NCBI RefSeq assembly: GCF_007753095.1
Contig: NZ_CP036348.1
Span: 2,046,001-2,110,000, forward strand
From: Rosistilla carotiformis
Lineage (GTDB): Bacteria > Planctomycetota > Planctomycetia > Pirellulales > Pirellulaceae
Length of the DNA stretch: 64,000 nt
Reading direction: 5' to 3'
Shown here: one piece after another, positions 1 through 8,811 of the stretch
How positions within the stretch are numbered: the first letter of the stretch is position 1
Layout: every line of letters begins with the position of its first letter
Program-made: the position numbers and the translations under genes
The notes under the pieces: model-generated
What the model was told of the DNA's origin: nothing
The model's input: the letters and a program-made list of their open reading frames with translations, nothing else
The model's database searches: none

Positions 1-896
1 ATCGGCGTCATCAACGGTGCGACCAACATCGCCCCAATGATCACCGCGGCGGAATTCTGGACCAACCCGAACGCCGCCAGGCAGGTCGCGGCGCACATCA
101 TCGCCACAAATTCGAACTGCAGTGACGAATTGTCAGCCAGGTTCTCGGCCAGCTCCATCCGTGCCTCCCGCTCCATCGGTGGCGACCATTCGAAGATCTT
201 TTTCTCGATCGACGACCACGTATGCTCTACCCAGCTCATGCGATGTCGCAGGACCACGACCGTCGCGGGGATCCCCAGATCCAACAGCAGGCGGGCGACA
301 GAAAAATCACCATTGGGTTTCGTCGTTCGCTCAACTGCCGTGACGACCAAGTCGTTCGATTGTAAGTCGAGTTCCTCCAGCCGGCCGCTCAACAGTTCAC
401 GCCGCCGGGCGCTATCGGCTGAAGTTACCACCGAAACGTCTTCGAACAACAATTGACGTTCGGAGGGTGCGGGATTGGCGCGACAGATCCGGCCGATCGA
501 ATCCGATTCGTCGTTGAGTAATTGAACGATCCGTCCAACGTCCCCCGAAAACTCCGCCCCCGGATCCAACAGCATCGTGCGGCAGGGAGACCGCTCGAAC
601 AGATTGCAGAAAAAAGACTGCTGTTCGCCCGCGTAAGGGATCACAAACCAATCGACCTGCCGGCACTCCGACAACCGATGCAGCAGATCGGCCTCGTTTT
701 CCGTGACACACTGCACGCGACTCTCGGCAGCCAATTGTTCGCTGCATCGCGCCGCATAGGCCGCCAGCGAACTCTTCGCTTCGGCGATCACCCAGATCGT
801 GATCGTCGACGCAGGGCTGGAACCAAAATGCACCATCAGCGGCAGACAACGATCGAGCTGTTGGACGGAACTGGCAAGCAAAATCAATTGCGACAC
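1..896 (-). CDS. DUF389 domain membrane protein, C-terminus cut by window edge
   Basis: An open frame reads from a GTG at 896 leftwards through 298 codons without a stop and leaves the window. AGGGGAG lies 6 bases before the GTG, a good ribosome binding site that supports this start. The first ~230 residues are soluble with no motif I recognise. Around residues 263-298 the sequence turns hydrophobic and ends in QNSAAVIIGAMLVAPLMTPI, which matches the start of the membrane domain of DUF389 (TIGR00341-like) proteins. DUF389 proteins are multi-pass membrane proteins of unknown function. The long soluble N-terminus resembles a stress-protein-like region in other planctomycete DUF389 proteins, but that is inference. 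A shorter overlapping frame (412-903) on the same strand is a shadow. Confidence 0.8.
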   Translation of the reverse strand, partial: MSQLILLASSVQQLDRCLPLMVHFGSSPASTITIWVIAEAKSSLAAYAARCSEQLAAESRVQCVTENEADLLHRLSECRQVDWFVIPYAGEQQSFFCNLFERSPCRTMLLDPGAEFSGDVGRIVQLLNDESDSIGRICRANPAPSERQLLFEDVSVVTSADSARRRELLSGRLEELDLQSNDLVVTAVERTTKPNGDFSVARLLLDLGIPATVVVLRHRMSWVEHTWSSIEKKIFEWSPPMEREARMELAENLADNSSLQFEFVAMMCAATCLAAFGLVQNSAAVIIGAMLVAPLMTP

Positions 897-1128
897 AAAG
901 CAACTCCCCTGTAACGCGAGCCCGATGCTTGGCCCAATACCCCTAAAACGCCCAGCCAATCGCTTCACGAGTCGTTATTGACGCAAATTCTCCTTCGGTG
1001 AACAAGTGGCCTGGCCGATGAGATTTTCAACCGGTCTACCTGTTTTCTGTAAAGCGTCGTAGACTTGCGGACATTCGATAACCGTTCAACCTTCTTCAAA
1101 ACCTCATAATTGCCAGAGTCTAGCCGCC

Positions 1129-2739
1129 ATGATGCCAATGGAGAAACTCGTCGCGCTGTGTAAACGGCGTGGTTTCCTGTTCCAATCCAGTGAAATCTAC
1201 GGAGGGCTGCAAGGTTTTTGGGACTACGGTCCGCTTGGCGTCGAACTGAAGCGGAACGTCAAAGCCGCTTGGTGGCACGACATGGTCGGCGGCCACAACG
1301 AATTGGTCACGCCCCCCGGAGCCCCCAGCACGTATGAAATGACCGGCTTGGATTGCACGATCATCATGCATCCGCAGGTTTGGAAATGCTCGGGCCACTA
1401 CGATCTGTTCCACGATCACATGGTCGATTGCCGCGAGACGCGGAAACGCTATCGTTTCGACCAAGTCCGCGGTCGTTGGGTCGAGGCGAAAGATCAGAAG
1501 ATCTTTGTCACCACGACGGTGGAAGCCGACGAAGAGCAAGCCGATGTGCAGCGCCGGGCGTTGAAGTTCTTTAAGCTCCGCCCCAAAGATGCTGAATCGC
1601 TGAAGTACGATGGCGATTTCACAACGCTTGACAGCGTCCAAGAGCAGGAAAAGGTCTTGGGCCCCGACGCGAAGGAACTCGGCACGCTGACCGAGCCGCG
1701 GGAATTCAACCTGATGTTCAAGACGACCATCGGGGCACTCGGTGGCGAAGCGGATGCGGCTTTCCTGCGTCCCGAAACCGCGCAAGGCATCTTCGTCAAC
1801 TTCAAGAACGTTCTCGACAGCAGCCGGATGCGGTTGCCGATGGGGATCGCTCAGATCGGCAAGAGCTTCCGCAACGAGATCACGCCGCGGAACTTCACCT
1901 TCCGTTCGCGCGAGTTCGAGCAGATGGAGATCGAGTTCTTCTGTCACCCCGACGAATCGCACAAGTGGTACAGCTACTGGCGCGATCGCCGTCTGCAGTG
2001 GTACAAGGACATGGGGCTATCGAGCGACCGGTTGATCATGCGTGAACACGCTGCCAGCGAACTGGCCCACTACAGCGTCGGCACCGCCGATATCGAATAC
2101 GCTTTCCCCTTCATGGCCGAAGGAGAATACGGCGAATTGGAAGGGGTCGCCCACCGCGGCGACTTCGACCTCCGCAGTCACATGGAAGGCAAGTTGGATC
2201 CGAAGACCAAACCGATGGAAGTCGAAAAGAACGAGCATGGCCAACCGAAGCATCGCGGCAGCGGAAAAGACCTCAGCTACCGCGACGATCTGACGGGCGA
2301 AAAGTACATCCCGCACGTCGTCGAACCCTCGGCCGGTGCCGACCGGGCGACGCTGGCCTTCTTGTGCCAAGCGTTCAACGAAGATGAACAGCCCGACGAA
2401 AACGGCAAGATGCAAACCCGCACCGTGCTGAAATTCCACCCGCGGCTGGCACCGATCAAAGCGGCTGTCTTCCCGTTGGTGAAAAAGGACGGAATGCCCG
2501 AAAAGGCCAAGGAGATCTACGGCATGCTGAAAGAGAAGATGTCGACCTTCTACGACGAAAAGGCGGCGGTCGGTCGTCGTTACCGTCGCCAAGACGAAGC
2601 GGGAACTCCCTTCTGCATCACCGTCGACGGAGATTCGTTGAAAGAGGACACCGTCACGATCCGCGATCGCGATTCGCTGAAACAATGGCGTGTGGCGACC
2701 AAAGACCTGGTGGCCGAGCTGACCGAACGGCTCAGCTAA
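1129..2739 (+). CDS. glyS: Glycine--tRNA ligase, class II, single-chain type
   Basis: Cytoplasmic enzyme that charges tRNA-Gly with glycine. The 536-residue product is the alpha2 (eukaryote/Gram-positive-like) form, not the alpha2beta2 GlyQ/GlyS form. Class II signatures are visible: an N-terminal LVALCKRRGFLFQSSEIYGG, motif 2 region GIAQIGKSFRNEITPRNFTF (about residues 240-260) and FEQMEIEFF, then a C-terminal anticodon-binding segment with LAPIKAAVFPLVKKDG (about residues 443-460). Three possible starts (codons 1, 2 and 4) lie together and none has an obvious Shine-Dalgarno sequence; the first is used. The length is slightly above the usual ~460-500 residues because of an insertion around residues 120-175. 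It stands alone; the 5' side faces the DUF389 gene divergently across about 230 bases. Confidence 0.97.
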   Translation: MMPMEKLVALCKRRGFLFQSSEIYGGLQGFWDYGPLGVELKRNVKAAWWHDMVGGHNELVTPPGAPSTYEMTGLDCTIIMHPQVWKCSGHYDLFHDHMVDCRETRKRYRFDQVRGRWVEAKDQKIFVTTTVEADEEQADVQRRALKFFKLRPKDAESLKYDGDFTTLDSVQEQEKVLGPDAKELGTLTEPREFNLMFKTTIGALGGEADAAFLRPETAQGIFVNFKNVLDSSRMRLPMGIAQIGKSFRNEITPRNFTFRSREFEQMEIEFFCHPDESHKWYSYWRDRRLQWYKDMGLSSDRLIMREHAASELAHYSVGTADIEYAFPFMAEGEYGELEGVAHRGDFDLRSHMEGKLDPKTKPMEVEKNEHGQPKHRGSGKDLSYRDDLTGEKYIPHVVEPSAGADRATLAFLCQAFNEDEQPDENGKMQTRTVLKFHPRLAPIKAAVFPLVKKDGMPEKAKEIYGMLKEKMSTFYDEKAAVGRRYRRQDEAGTPFCITVDGDSLKEDTVTIRDRDSLKQWRVATKDLVAELTERLS

Positions 2740-2896
2740 AGCGTGACCGACGCGGGGGCATTTTGCCCGATCGAACAAATCACAGTAGCTACCTAAGGCG
2801 GTCCCCACCGCTTCCCTGTAGAATGCGAAGACCCGCATGGGGCGGCATGGGGCTGCCCCTGATCTGCTGTGATTTTGTTTTCGTATCGAGGACACC

Positions 2897-3691
2897 ATGA
2901 GCAACCAGCCCCCCAATCCATCGCTGCCGCCAAACGACCCCCACTATCAACAGTGGAATCCGCCAGCCAAAAAGAACAACACCGTGTTGATTATCGTGTT
3001 GGCTTTGGTGGGCCTGGGAGCGCTCCCCTGCTTAGGTATCTGTGCTGGTCTTTTGTTGCCCGCCGTCCAAGCTGCCCGCGAAGCGGCGCGGCGCGTCGAG
3101 TGCAGCAACAATATCAAGCAGATCGCCCTGGCGATGCATAATTATCACGATGCGTACCAGGCGTTTCCTCCTGCCTTCACTGTCGATGAAGCCGGGCAAC
3201 CGCTGCACAGTTGGCGAACGCTGATCCTTCCCTTCTTGGAACAGAAAGCCCTCTACGATCAAATCGATCTGAACAAACCGTGGGACGATCCTGCCAACCA
3301 GCAGGTCGCTTCCACGGTGATCAAAGTCTTCGGATGCCCTTCGGCCACCGATCATTCGGCCACCGGATACGTCGCGGTGGTCGACCCGAGTGGCGCCATG
3401 ACGGGGCCAGTGGGAACGCGTTTCCGCGACATATTGGATGGGTCCGCCAATACGATCCTCTTTGTCGAAGTCGGTTCGGAACATGCCGTGCCATGGATGA
3501 GTCCGCATGATATCGATCTCGCAACGTTTGAAAGCTTTGCGGGGCAGGATCGCCAGCTATCGAATCATCCTGGCGGGACGCATGTGAGCCTCTGCGACGG
3601 GGCCGTCCGTTTCTTGGCCAATTCAACCGATGCCGAAATACGTCGAAGCTTGATCACCAAAGCGGGTAATGAGCGGGTCACTTTGCCTTGA
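2897..3691 (+). CDS. DUF1559 family pseudopilin-like protein
   Basis: A 264-residue protein with a proline-rich N-terminus, a single membrane helix at about residues 33-55 and then the planctomycete DUF1559 signature: LLPAVQAAREAARRVECSNN followed by IKQIALAMHNYHD. The C-terminus has the usual H-x-DGAVRFL motif (HVSLCDGAVRFLANS). DUF1559 proteins are very abundant in planctomycetes and their N-terminal helix resembles type IV pilins; no enzymatic role is known. This copy lacks a classical GFTLVE prepilin site because the helix is preceded by PPAKKNNTVLIIV, so it may be membrane anchored rather than assembled. It is unlinked to the pilus island at 32-52 kb. AGGACACC lies just before the ATG. 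Confidence 0.88.
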   Translation: MSNQPPNPSLPPNDPHYQQWNPPAKKNNTVLIIVLALVGLGALPCLGICAGLLLPAVQAAREAARRVECSNNIKQIALAMHNYHDAYQAFPPAFTVDEAGQPLHSWRTLILPFLEQKALYDQIDLNKPWDDPANQQVASTVIKVFGCPSATDHSATGYVAVVDPSGAMTGPVGTRFRDILDGSANTILFVEVGSEHAVPWMSPHDIDLATFESFAGQDRQLSNHPGGTHVSLCDGAVRFLANSTDAEIRRSLITKAGNERVTLP

Positions 3692-4007
3692 TCTCGGCCT
3701 GGGCCTTTCGGCTGCAGAGGCACGATCTGGGAAGCGTGCTATCGTAGGGGCCCTTGGTCGCATGCAGCCCGTTCTGAGTGGGGAAAACGCTAACAAATGT
3801 CTTACAGGAGGGGGCTCGCACGCTGCCTAACGCCCCCACAGCGTGGCCGCTCAAGCGTTGAAAATCGCATTTGCAAAGGTGGTTTGGTGAGTGGTCATTA
3901 GTCGCAACGTCGAGAATCGTTTACAATGTCGACATGCAGCAACGGGAAGCCTTCTCTTTCCTCGCTCCCCATCGCCTACCATCCCTCTCCCACCCTAAAA
4001 TCATGCG
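3692..4007. other. Intergenic region, 316 bases, no gene seen
   Basis: No open frame with recognisable content. It contains an imperfect G-rich/C-rich pairing region near 3810-3845 (GGGGGCTCGCACGCTG against CCCCCACAGCGTGG) and an AT-richer stretch near 3855-3930 that could hold the promoter of the downstream cytochrome gene. Nothing here resembles a tRNA or a known small RNA. Confidence 0.4.
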
Positions 4008-4985
4008 ATGAAAAACAAGACACTCTCTGGGATCGTCCTGTGCTTGGCGATCCTTTCGAATCAACCGATCTTTGCCGCGGGCCCTTTAAATGACGATGGC
4101 CAAGTGATCGACTTCGCTCGCGATGTCGCGCCGATCTTGCGAACCAAGTGCCTCTCCTGCCACGGCCCCGACGACGCCAAGAACGATTTCCGTGTCGACG
4201 ATCCGGAGATCATGGCCGACTATATCGAAGCGGGCGATCACGAATCGAGTTCGCTGTACATCGATTACATCGTCGCTGAAGATCCCGACATGCTGATGCC
4301 GCCGGAATCCGAAGGGCCGATGTCCCCTGGGGAGATTGCGATTCTTCGGTTGTGGATCGAAGAGGGAGCGAATTGGCCCGAAGACGCGAAGGTTGTCCTT
4401 GCCGATCCGAACGCCGTCGACGTGGTCATCGTCGAACCGGTCCCGGTTCCCAGTAGCTTGGCGAGTCGCGTTTGGGCGTTCCAAGGGTATCTGCATCCTG
4501 CCACGGTCCACTTCCCCGTCGCGCTGCTCACCTTCGGCGCGATCTTTGTCGTGCTGGGATACAAGTGGCCACAACTCGCCCATCCGATTCCCTTCGCCTG
4601 CCTGTTGTGCGGTGCCCTCTCGGCGATCGCCGCGTCGGCAATGGGCTGGTCCTTTGCGGACCAAGAGGGATACGGCAGTTGGTCCAAGGGGCTGGAGGCT
4701 TCGATCTCGCGGCACCGTTGGACGGGCGTCGGTGTGACGATCACCTCGGTCGCGTTTGCCTTGATCGCGATCAAAGCCGAAATGAACGAAAACCTCCGTT
4801 TACGAAAGGTCTGGCAAATCGGTCTGTTGATCAGCGCCGGGATGGTTGGCCTGGTCGGTCACATCGGCGGCGAACTGACCTACGGCGAAGAGTTCTATCA
4901 CAAAGCCTTCGAGATCCTGTCCGGGACGAATTCGGAACTGCCGGTGATCGAAATCGAAACGGTTTCGACCGACGGCGAATCTTAA
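4008..4985 (+). CDS. PSCyt1 cytochrome c domain fused to DUF2231 membrane domain
   Basis: A 325-residue exported membrane protein. It opens with a signal peptide (residues ~1-24, MKNKTLSGIVLCLAILSNQ then an A-A-G region). A haem-binding CLSCHG (CxxCH) motif at about residue 48 follows within VAPILRTKCLSCHGPDDAKN, characteristic of the planctomycete cytochrome C domain PSCyt1. The second half, starting HPATVHFPVALLTFGAIFVV at about residue 163, is a four-helix DUF2231-type membrane domain; such domains are found in putative redox/haem-associated membrane proteins. The fusion suggests a periplasmic haem domain tethered to a membrane module, probably for electron transfer. The substrate is unknown. 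It precedes the ABC-2 permease gene by 81 bases and may share its transcript. Confidence 0.85.
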   Translation: MKNKTLSGIVLCLAILSNQPIFAAGPLNDDGQVIDFARDVAPILRTKCLSCHGPDDAKNDFRVDDPEIMADYIEAGDHESSSLYIDYIVAEDPDMLMPPESEGPMSPGEIAILRLWIEEGANWPEDAKVVLADPNAVDVVIVEPVPVPSSLASRVWAFQGYLHPATVHFPVALLTFGAIFVVLGYKWPQLAHPIPFACLLCGALSAIAASAMGWSFADQEGYGSWSKGLEASISRHRWTGVGVTITSVAFALIAIKAEMNENLRLRKVWQIGLLISAGMVGLVGHIGGELTYGEEFYHKAFEILSGTNSELPVIEIETVSTDGES

Positions 4986-5066
4986 AACCTCACGGTGGTT
5001 GGACCACCTCGCAACGGGGAATGCGTTGCGAGATCCGAAGGGCCCGACAGCGATAGGAAGAGCACG

Positions 5067-5930
5067 ATGGCTGAAGCTAACCAAGGCCCGCACTACGGAC
5101 GCGTCCTGCTGACGTTTGCCCGCAACAGCTTGGTCCGCGACATGACGTTTCGGGCCAACTTTTTGTTCCAGTGCATCAGCAGCGTCTCCTGGACGTTGAT
5201 GAACGTCGGCTTCTATTTGATCATCTTCCAGTACACCAATTCGATTGGTGAAGGGACCGGTTGGCACAAGCACCAGTTTTTCCTGTTCCTGGCGACAACC
5301 TGGTTCATCAACAGCCTGGTCCAAGCTTTTTTCATGCCCAACGCGGAAGAGTTCAGCGAATTGATCCGCACCGGCGGGCTCGATTTCGCCCTGCTCAAAC
5401 CGATCGACACCCAGTTCCTGGTCTCGTTCCATAAAGTCGACTGGTCCAGCCTGTCGAACTTTGCCGTCGGTCTGGTTCTGGCGGCGATTTCGCTCAGCTA
5501 CCTGATCACCGATCCCGTCGCTCCGCTGCAGATCACTGCCACGATGATCATCTTGTACCCGCTGTTCATCCTCTGCGGCGTCGCGATCATGTACAGCTTG
5601 ATGATCTCGTTATCGGCGACAAGCATCTGGCTGGGCCGCAACCAAACGCTCTACAATTTTTGGTTCTACATCACCAACTTCAGCCGCTATCCGATGGAGA
5701 TCTATCAGAACGGTTGGGGCTGGAGCCTGTGGGGGCTGTTCACGTTTGTGATCCCCGTGCTGGTCGTCGTGAACGTCCCGGCGCGGATCATTGCCAAGCC
5801 GTTGGATCCGCGGGCTGCCTGGGAATGGCCGCTGGCCGGATTCATGCTGTTTGCGACCGTCGTCTGCTTGGTCGCCAGCCGTTGGGTGTTCCGCAAAGCC
5901 TTGCTCAGCTACCGCAGCGCCAGCAGCTGA
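5067..5930 (+). CDS. ABC-2 family transporter permease (DUF990-like)
   Basis: A 287-residue integral membrane protein with about six hydrophobic helices (for example residues 39-60, 76-92, 130-150, 160-190, 230-250, 260-280). The pattern LTFARNSLVRDMTFRANFLF near the start and LDFALLKPIDTQFLVS around residue 108 fit the ABC-2 permease family once called DUF990. The start at 5067 is preferred over an in-frame start 24 codons upstream because AGGAAG lies 6 bases before it and the upstream extension is not conserved-looking. No ATP-binding partner gene is beside it in the window; related operons usually have an ATPase and a second permease. The missing partner could be encoded elsewhere. Confidence 0.82.
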   Translation: MAEANQGPHYGRVLLTFARNSLVRDMTFRANFLFQCISSVSWTLMNVGFYLIIFQYTNSIGEGTGWHKHQFFLFLATTWFINSLVQAFFMPNAEEFSELIRTGGLDFALLKPIDTQFLVSFHKVDWSSLSNFAVGLVLAAISLSYLITDPVAPLQITATMIILYPLFILCGVAIMYSLMISLSATSIWLGRNQTLYNFWFYITNFSRYPMEIYQNGWGWSLWGLFTFVIPVLVVVNVPARIIAKPLDPRAAWEWPLAGFMLFATVVCLVASRWVFRKALLSYRSASS

Positions 5931-5998
5931 GTGCTCGTTTAACCGCAATGGCGTTCAACGAAGGAGCCTCGGTCCGTCGCAAGAATTAGCGGCGTGAT

Positions 5999-6330
5999 GT
6001 AGTGGACGAGGTTACGAGCTGTTGATTACCCACAAGTCGCAACCACGCCGACGGCGTGGCAGCTATTAGCCGGTGGTTGAGCGAACGCGATACCACCGGA
6101 ATGACGCGAGACGCGAACGGCCGACCCCGAAGGTGGTCGCAGCGCAACTGCGCGGGATTCTGCGACCGCCTGCGCGGTCAGCGTGGCGAGTTCCGTCGAA
6201 ACCGTAGGTGGCGCTGCGCTTACCTACGGCTCATTGCTTGATTCCCTTCGGGAAATTTGTGGGTAATCAACAGGAGGTTACGAGTCCCAGCGATTTGGTC
6301 TGATGCATGGAAAAGGACTCGTCCACTACG
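5999..6330. repeat. Composite structured repeat, copy A, with 15-bp terminal inverted repeats
   Basis: The core, 6021-6271 (251 bp), is bounded by perfect 15-bp inverted repeats: gttgattacccacaa at 6021-6035 and its reverse complement at 6257-6271. Inside are at least five short hairpins, for example acgccgacggcgt, ccggtggt...accaccgg, gaccgcctgcgcggtc, ccgtaggtg...cacctacgg-like and ttcccttcgggaa. The core is flanked by an 11-bp direct repeat (gaggttacgag at 6008-6018 and 6274-6284). Outside that lies an outer inverted repeat, gtagtggacgag (5999-6010) and ctcgtccactac (6319-6330). A diverged copy in opposite orientation is at 30004-30313. Small open frames across it are not believed to be genes. 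The rest of 5931-6421 holds no gene that I can see. Confidence 0.85.
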
Positions 6331-6421
6331 CTTCGTTGAACGGTATGGCGTTTAACCGCGTGCCCAGCGGGCCGCGCGTAGTGGTCGGCTGCAGCATTGA
6401 CTCCAGCGCTTCGCGCATCTT

Positions 6422-7237
6422 CTATTTGACGGCGTTGATCGCGGCCAGCATCTCGCGGACGTAGCGATCGATCTCGCCTCGGACTTCGCCGCGGTTCTCC
6501 GCGTTGGCTTGAGCGATCCGACGCACGATCGCCGATCCGACGATCAGACCGTCGGCTACCGGGCCCAGCTTGGCGACGTGTTCGGGCTGGCTGATTCCAA
6601 AACCGATGCAGACAGGGACGTCGGTCTGTTCTCGCAACCATCCGACGTTGTCGATCAGTTGCGGCGGCAGTTCGTTTCGTTCGCCGGTGATCCCGGTCAC
6701 CGAGACGAAATACAAGAAGCCCGACGACGATTCGGCGATCCGCACCTGGCGCTGGCGAGGCGTGGTGGGAGTGACCAATTGGATCAGGTTGAAGTCGCGA
6801 TCGGCACACAGTTTCGAAAACTCCGCCGCTTCTTCGACCAACAGATCGGGGACGATCGCGCCGCAGAATCCAGCTTCTTGCGATTGTTCGATGTAGCGTT
6901 CCAGCCCCACGCGGTAGATGATCGCGTAACTGGCCATCGTCAGCGTTGGGATTGTGATCTCCGCCGCAACGCGCTTTCGCATCTCGAACAGCTGCTGCAA
7001 TCGAAAGCCCGACTCGAGCGCCCGTTGATAGGAGGCTTGGATCACGGGCCCGTCGGCGACCGGATCGCTGTAGGGGACGCCGACTTCACACGCCGCAACG
7101 CCCGCCTTACCAAAGTCTTTCAGCAGGTCGGCGGTGAAATCGAGATCGGGATCCCCGGCCGTGATGAAGGGGAGCAGGGCCTTGCGCCCCTCGGATCGTA
7201 ATTTGGCAAAGGTTTCGTCGAGCAACGACATGAACAA
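6422..7237 (-). CDS. trpA: Tryptophan synthase alpha chain
   Basis: Splits indole-3-glycerol phosphate into indole and glyceraldehyde 3-phosphate in the cytoplasm and passes indole to TrpB; last step of tryptophan synthesis. The 271-residue TIM barrel shows ITAGDPDL near the start, the catalytic pair in CEVGVPYSDPVADGP (Glu51 and Asp62 in this numbering) and the phosphate-binding GFGISQPEHV late in the protein. Starting at the third codon (ATG at 7231) would give the canonical numbering Glu49/Asp60, so that start is as likely. It lies 117 bases downstream of trpB on the same strand, so the two are probably cotranscribed. Confidence 0.97.
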   Translation of the reverse strand: MFMSLLDETFAKLRSEGRKALLPFITAGDPDLDFTADLLKDFGKAGVAACEVGVPYSDPVADGPVIQASYQRALESGFRLQQLFEMRKRVAAEITIPTLTMASYAIIYRVGLERYIEQSQEAGFCGAIVPDLLVEEAAEFSKLCADRDFNLIQLVTPTTPRQRQVRIAESSSGFLYFVSVTGITGERNELPPQLIDNVGWLREQTDVPVCIGFGISQPEHVAKLGPVADGLIVGSAIVRRIAQANAENRGEVRGEIDRYVREMLAAINAVK

Positions 7238-7354
7238 CTTTCAGCAGATGGAAAACGGCACACGATGGGTCTCCGTGCCGAAAAAGCTTTCGGCAACGGG
7301 GCGGCAGTATAATTCAAATCGGCCGGCGGCGGAATCCGCAGCGGCCGGCACCGG

Positions 7355-8599
7355 TTACCATTCCTCGCCGCGCAACCGCGCCAGCTCCATCGCATCCTTG
7401 TCGCCGCGCCCCGACAGACAGACGACCACGTTTTGCTCGGGGCCCATCTGAGCCGCCACTTCCATCGCCTTAGCGATCGCGTGACTGCTCTCTAGCGCCG
7501 GCAGAATCCCTTCGCTTTTGGCCAGCATATCGAACGCCTTCATCGCTTCGTCGTCGCGGCACTGGATATATTCCGCTCGGCCGGTATCCTTCCAGTAGCT
7601 GTGCTCCGGTCCGACGCCGGGGTAGTCGAGTCCCGCCGACATCGAATGGACATCGCAAGTTTGGCCGTCGTCGTCCTGCATCACATAGCTGTAACTGCCG
7701 TGCAGGACGCCGGGACGGCCGAAGGTCAGGGGCGAGGCGTGTTGGCCTGGCTCGCTGCTGCGTCCCCCGGCTTCGACGCCGACCAAGCGGACGCCGTCGT
7801 CGGCGACAAAAGGAGCGAAGATGCCCGCGGCGTTGCTGCCACCGCCGACGCACGCGACCACGCAATCGGGCAGCTTACCGTCGAAAGCTTCCAGGCTCTG
7901 GGCGCGGGCTTCGCGGCCGATCACCGATTGGAAATCGCGGACCATCATCGGGAAGGGATGCGGACCGATCACCGATCCAATGATGTAGTGCGTGTCTTCG
8001 ACGCTGCTCATCCAGTCGCGCATCGCTTCGTTGACGGCGTCGCGGAGTGTTCGCGAACCGCTTTCGACAGCTCGGATCTCCGCCCCAAGCAGTTTCATCG
8101 CAAACACATTCGGCTTCTGGCGGCGAATGTCTTCAGCCCCCATGTAGACCACACATGGCAAGCCAAAGTGAGCGCACGCGGTCGCGGTGGCGACGCCGTG
8201 CTGGCCGGCACCGGTCTCGGCAATCACGCGCGTCTTGCCCATCCGCAGCGTCAGCAGCGCTTGGCCTAGGGTGTTGTTGATCTTATGCGCGCCGGTGTGG
8301 TTCAGATCTTCGCGTTTGAGCCAGATTTGAGCACCGCCGCAGGATTCGGTCAGCCGCCGAGCAAAGTAGAGTGGCGAGGGGCGGCCGACAAATGTCTTCC
8401 ACAGCCCATCGAGCTCCTCTTGAAACGACGGATCCGCTTTCGCTTTGTCGTATTCCGCGACAAGTTCGTCCAATGCTCGGGTGAGTGTTTCGGGAACAAA
8501 ACGACCGCCAAACGAACCAAAACGGCCCGCCGAATCGGGAACAGATTGAGGGCTGAGTGCCTTGGGCAGGGTGCCTGACATATCGACTATCCAGTGCAT
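7355..8599 (-). CDS. trpB: Tryptophan synthase beta chain
   Basis: PLP enzyme that condenses indole with serine to give tryptophan, partner of TrpA. The 414-residue frame carries [15 protein letters not shown] near residue 26, the PLP lysine in [16 protein letters not shown] (Lys106), the glycine-rich phosphate site [12 protein letters not shown] and the late motif CLSGRGDKD. Length and motifs are those of the TrpB1 class that pairs with TrpA. A second ATG at 8581 (MSGTLPKAL) would remove six residues; neither start has a strong ribosome binding site, so the exact start is uncertain. It is divergent from mutM across about 210 bases, which must hold both promoters. Confidence 0.97.
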   Translation of the reverse strand: MHWIVDMSGTLPKALSPQSVPDSAGRFGSFGGRFVPETLTRALDELVAEYDKAKADPSFQEELDGLWKTFVGRPSPLYFARRLTESCGGAQIWLKREDLNHTGAHKINNTLGQALLTLRMGKTRVIAETGAGQHGVATATACAHFGLPCVVYMGAEDIRRQKPNVFAMKLLGAEIRAVESGSRTLRDAVNEAMRDWMSSVEDTHYIIGSVIGPHPFPMMVRDFQSVIGREARAQSLEAFDGKLPDCVVACVGGGSNAAGIFAPFVADDGVRLVGVEAGGRSSEPGQHASPLTFGRPGVLHGSYSYVMQDDDGQTCDVHSMSAGLDYPGVGPEHSYWKDTGRAEYIQCRDDEAMKAFDMLAKSEGILPALESSHAIAKAMEVAAQMGPEQNVVVCLSGRGDKDAMELARLRGEEW

Positions 8600-8811
8600 A
8601 AAATTGTTTCGAGAGCTTTCATCTATCCTACCCGTCAGCCCAAATGATCGACAACCGGAGGCGTGCGTTTGGCCGGGGCAAAGTGACCGACGAACCTATA
8701 TGAGTGCTCCGGGCACAGCGTAAGGTTCGGGTTTCAAAGTGAGCCGTTGGGCGAACGCCAAAGCCACAGCTCGCCAAACATTCGCGAATTCCCTACCACG
8801 AGACCCCTGCG

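Noticed and set aside
412-903. 163-codon minus-strand frame at the left edge
   Set aside because: It lies in another frame over the DUF389 gene, which has a good ribosome binding site and recognisable membrane motif; this frame has neither.
3692-4007. Possible small RNA or tRNA in the gap before the cytochrome gene
   Set aside because: Only an imperfect pairing region was found; there is no cloverleaf, CCA end or terminator.
6056-6241. 61-codon frame in repeat copy A, and the similar 65-codon frame in copy B (30069-30266)
   Set aside because: They resemble each other only because the DNA repeats do; stems and loops are conserved better than codons, and the inverted repeats explain the conservation.
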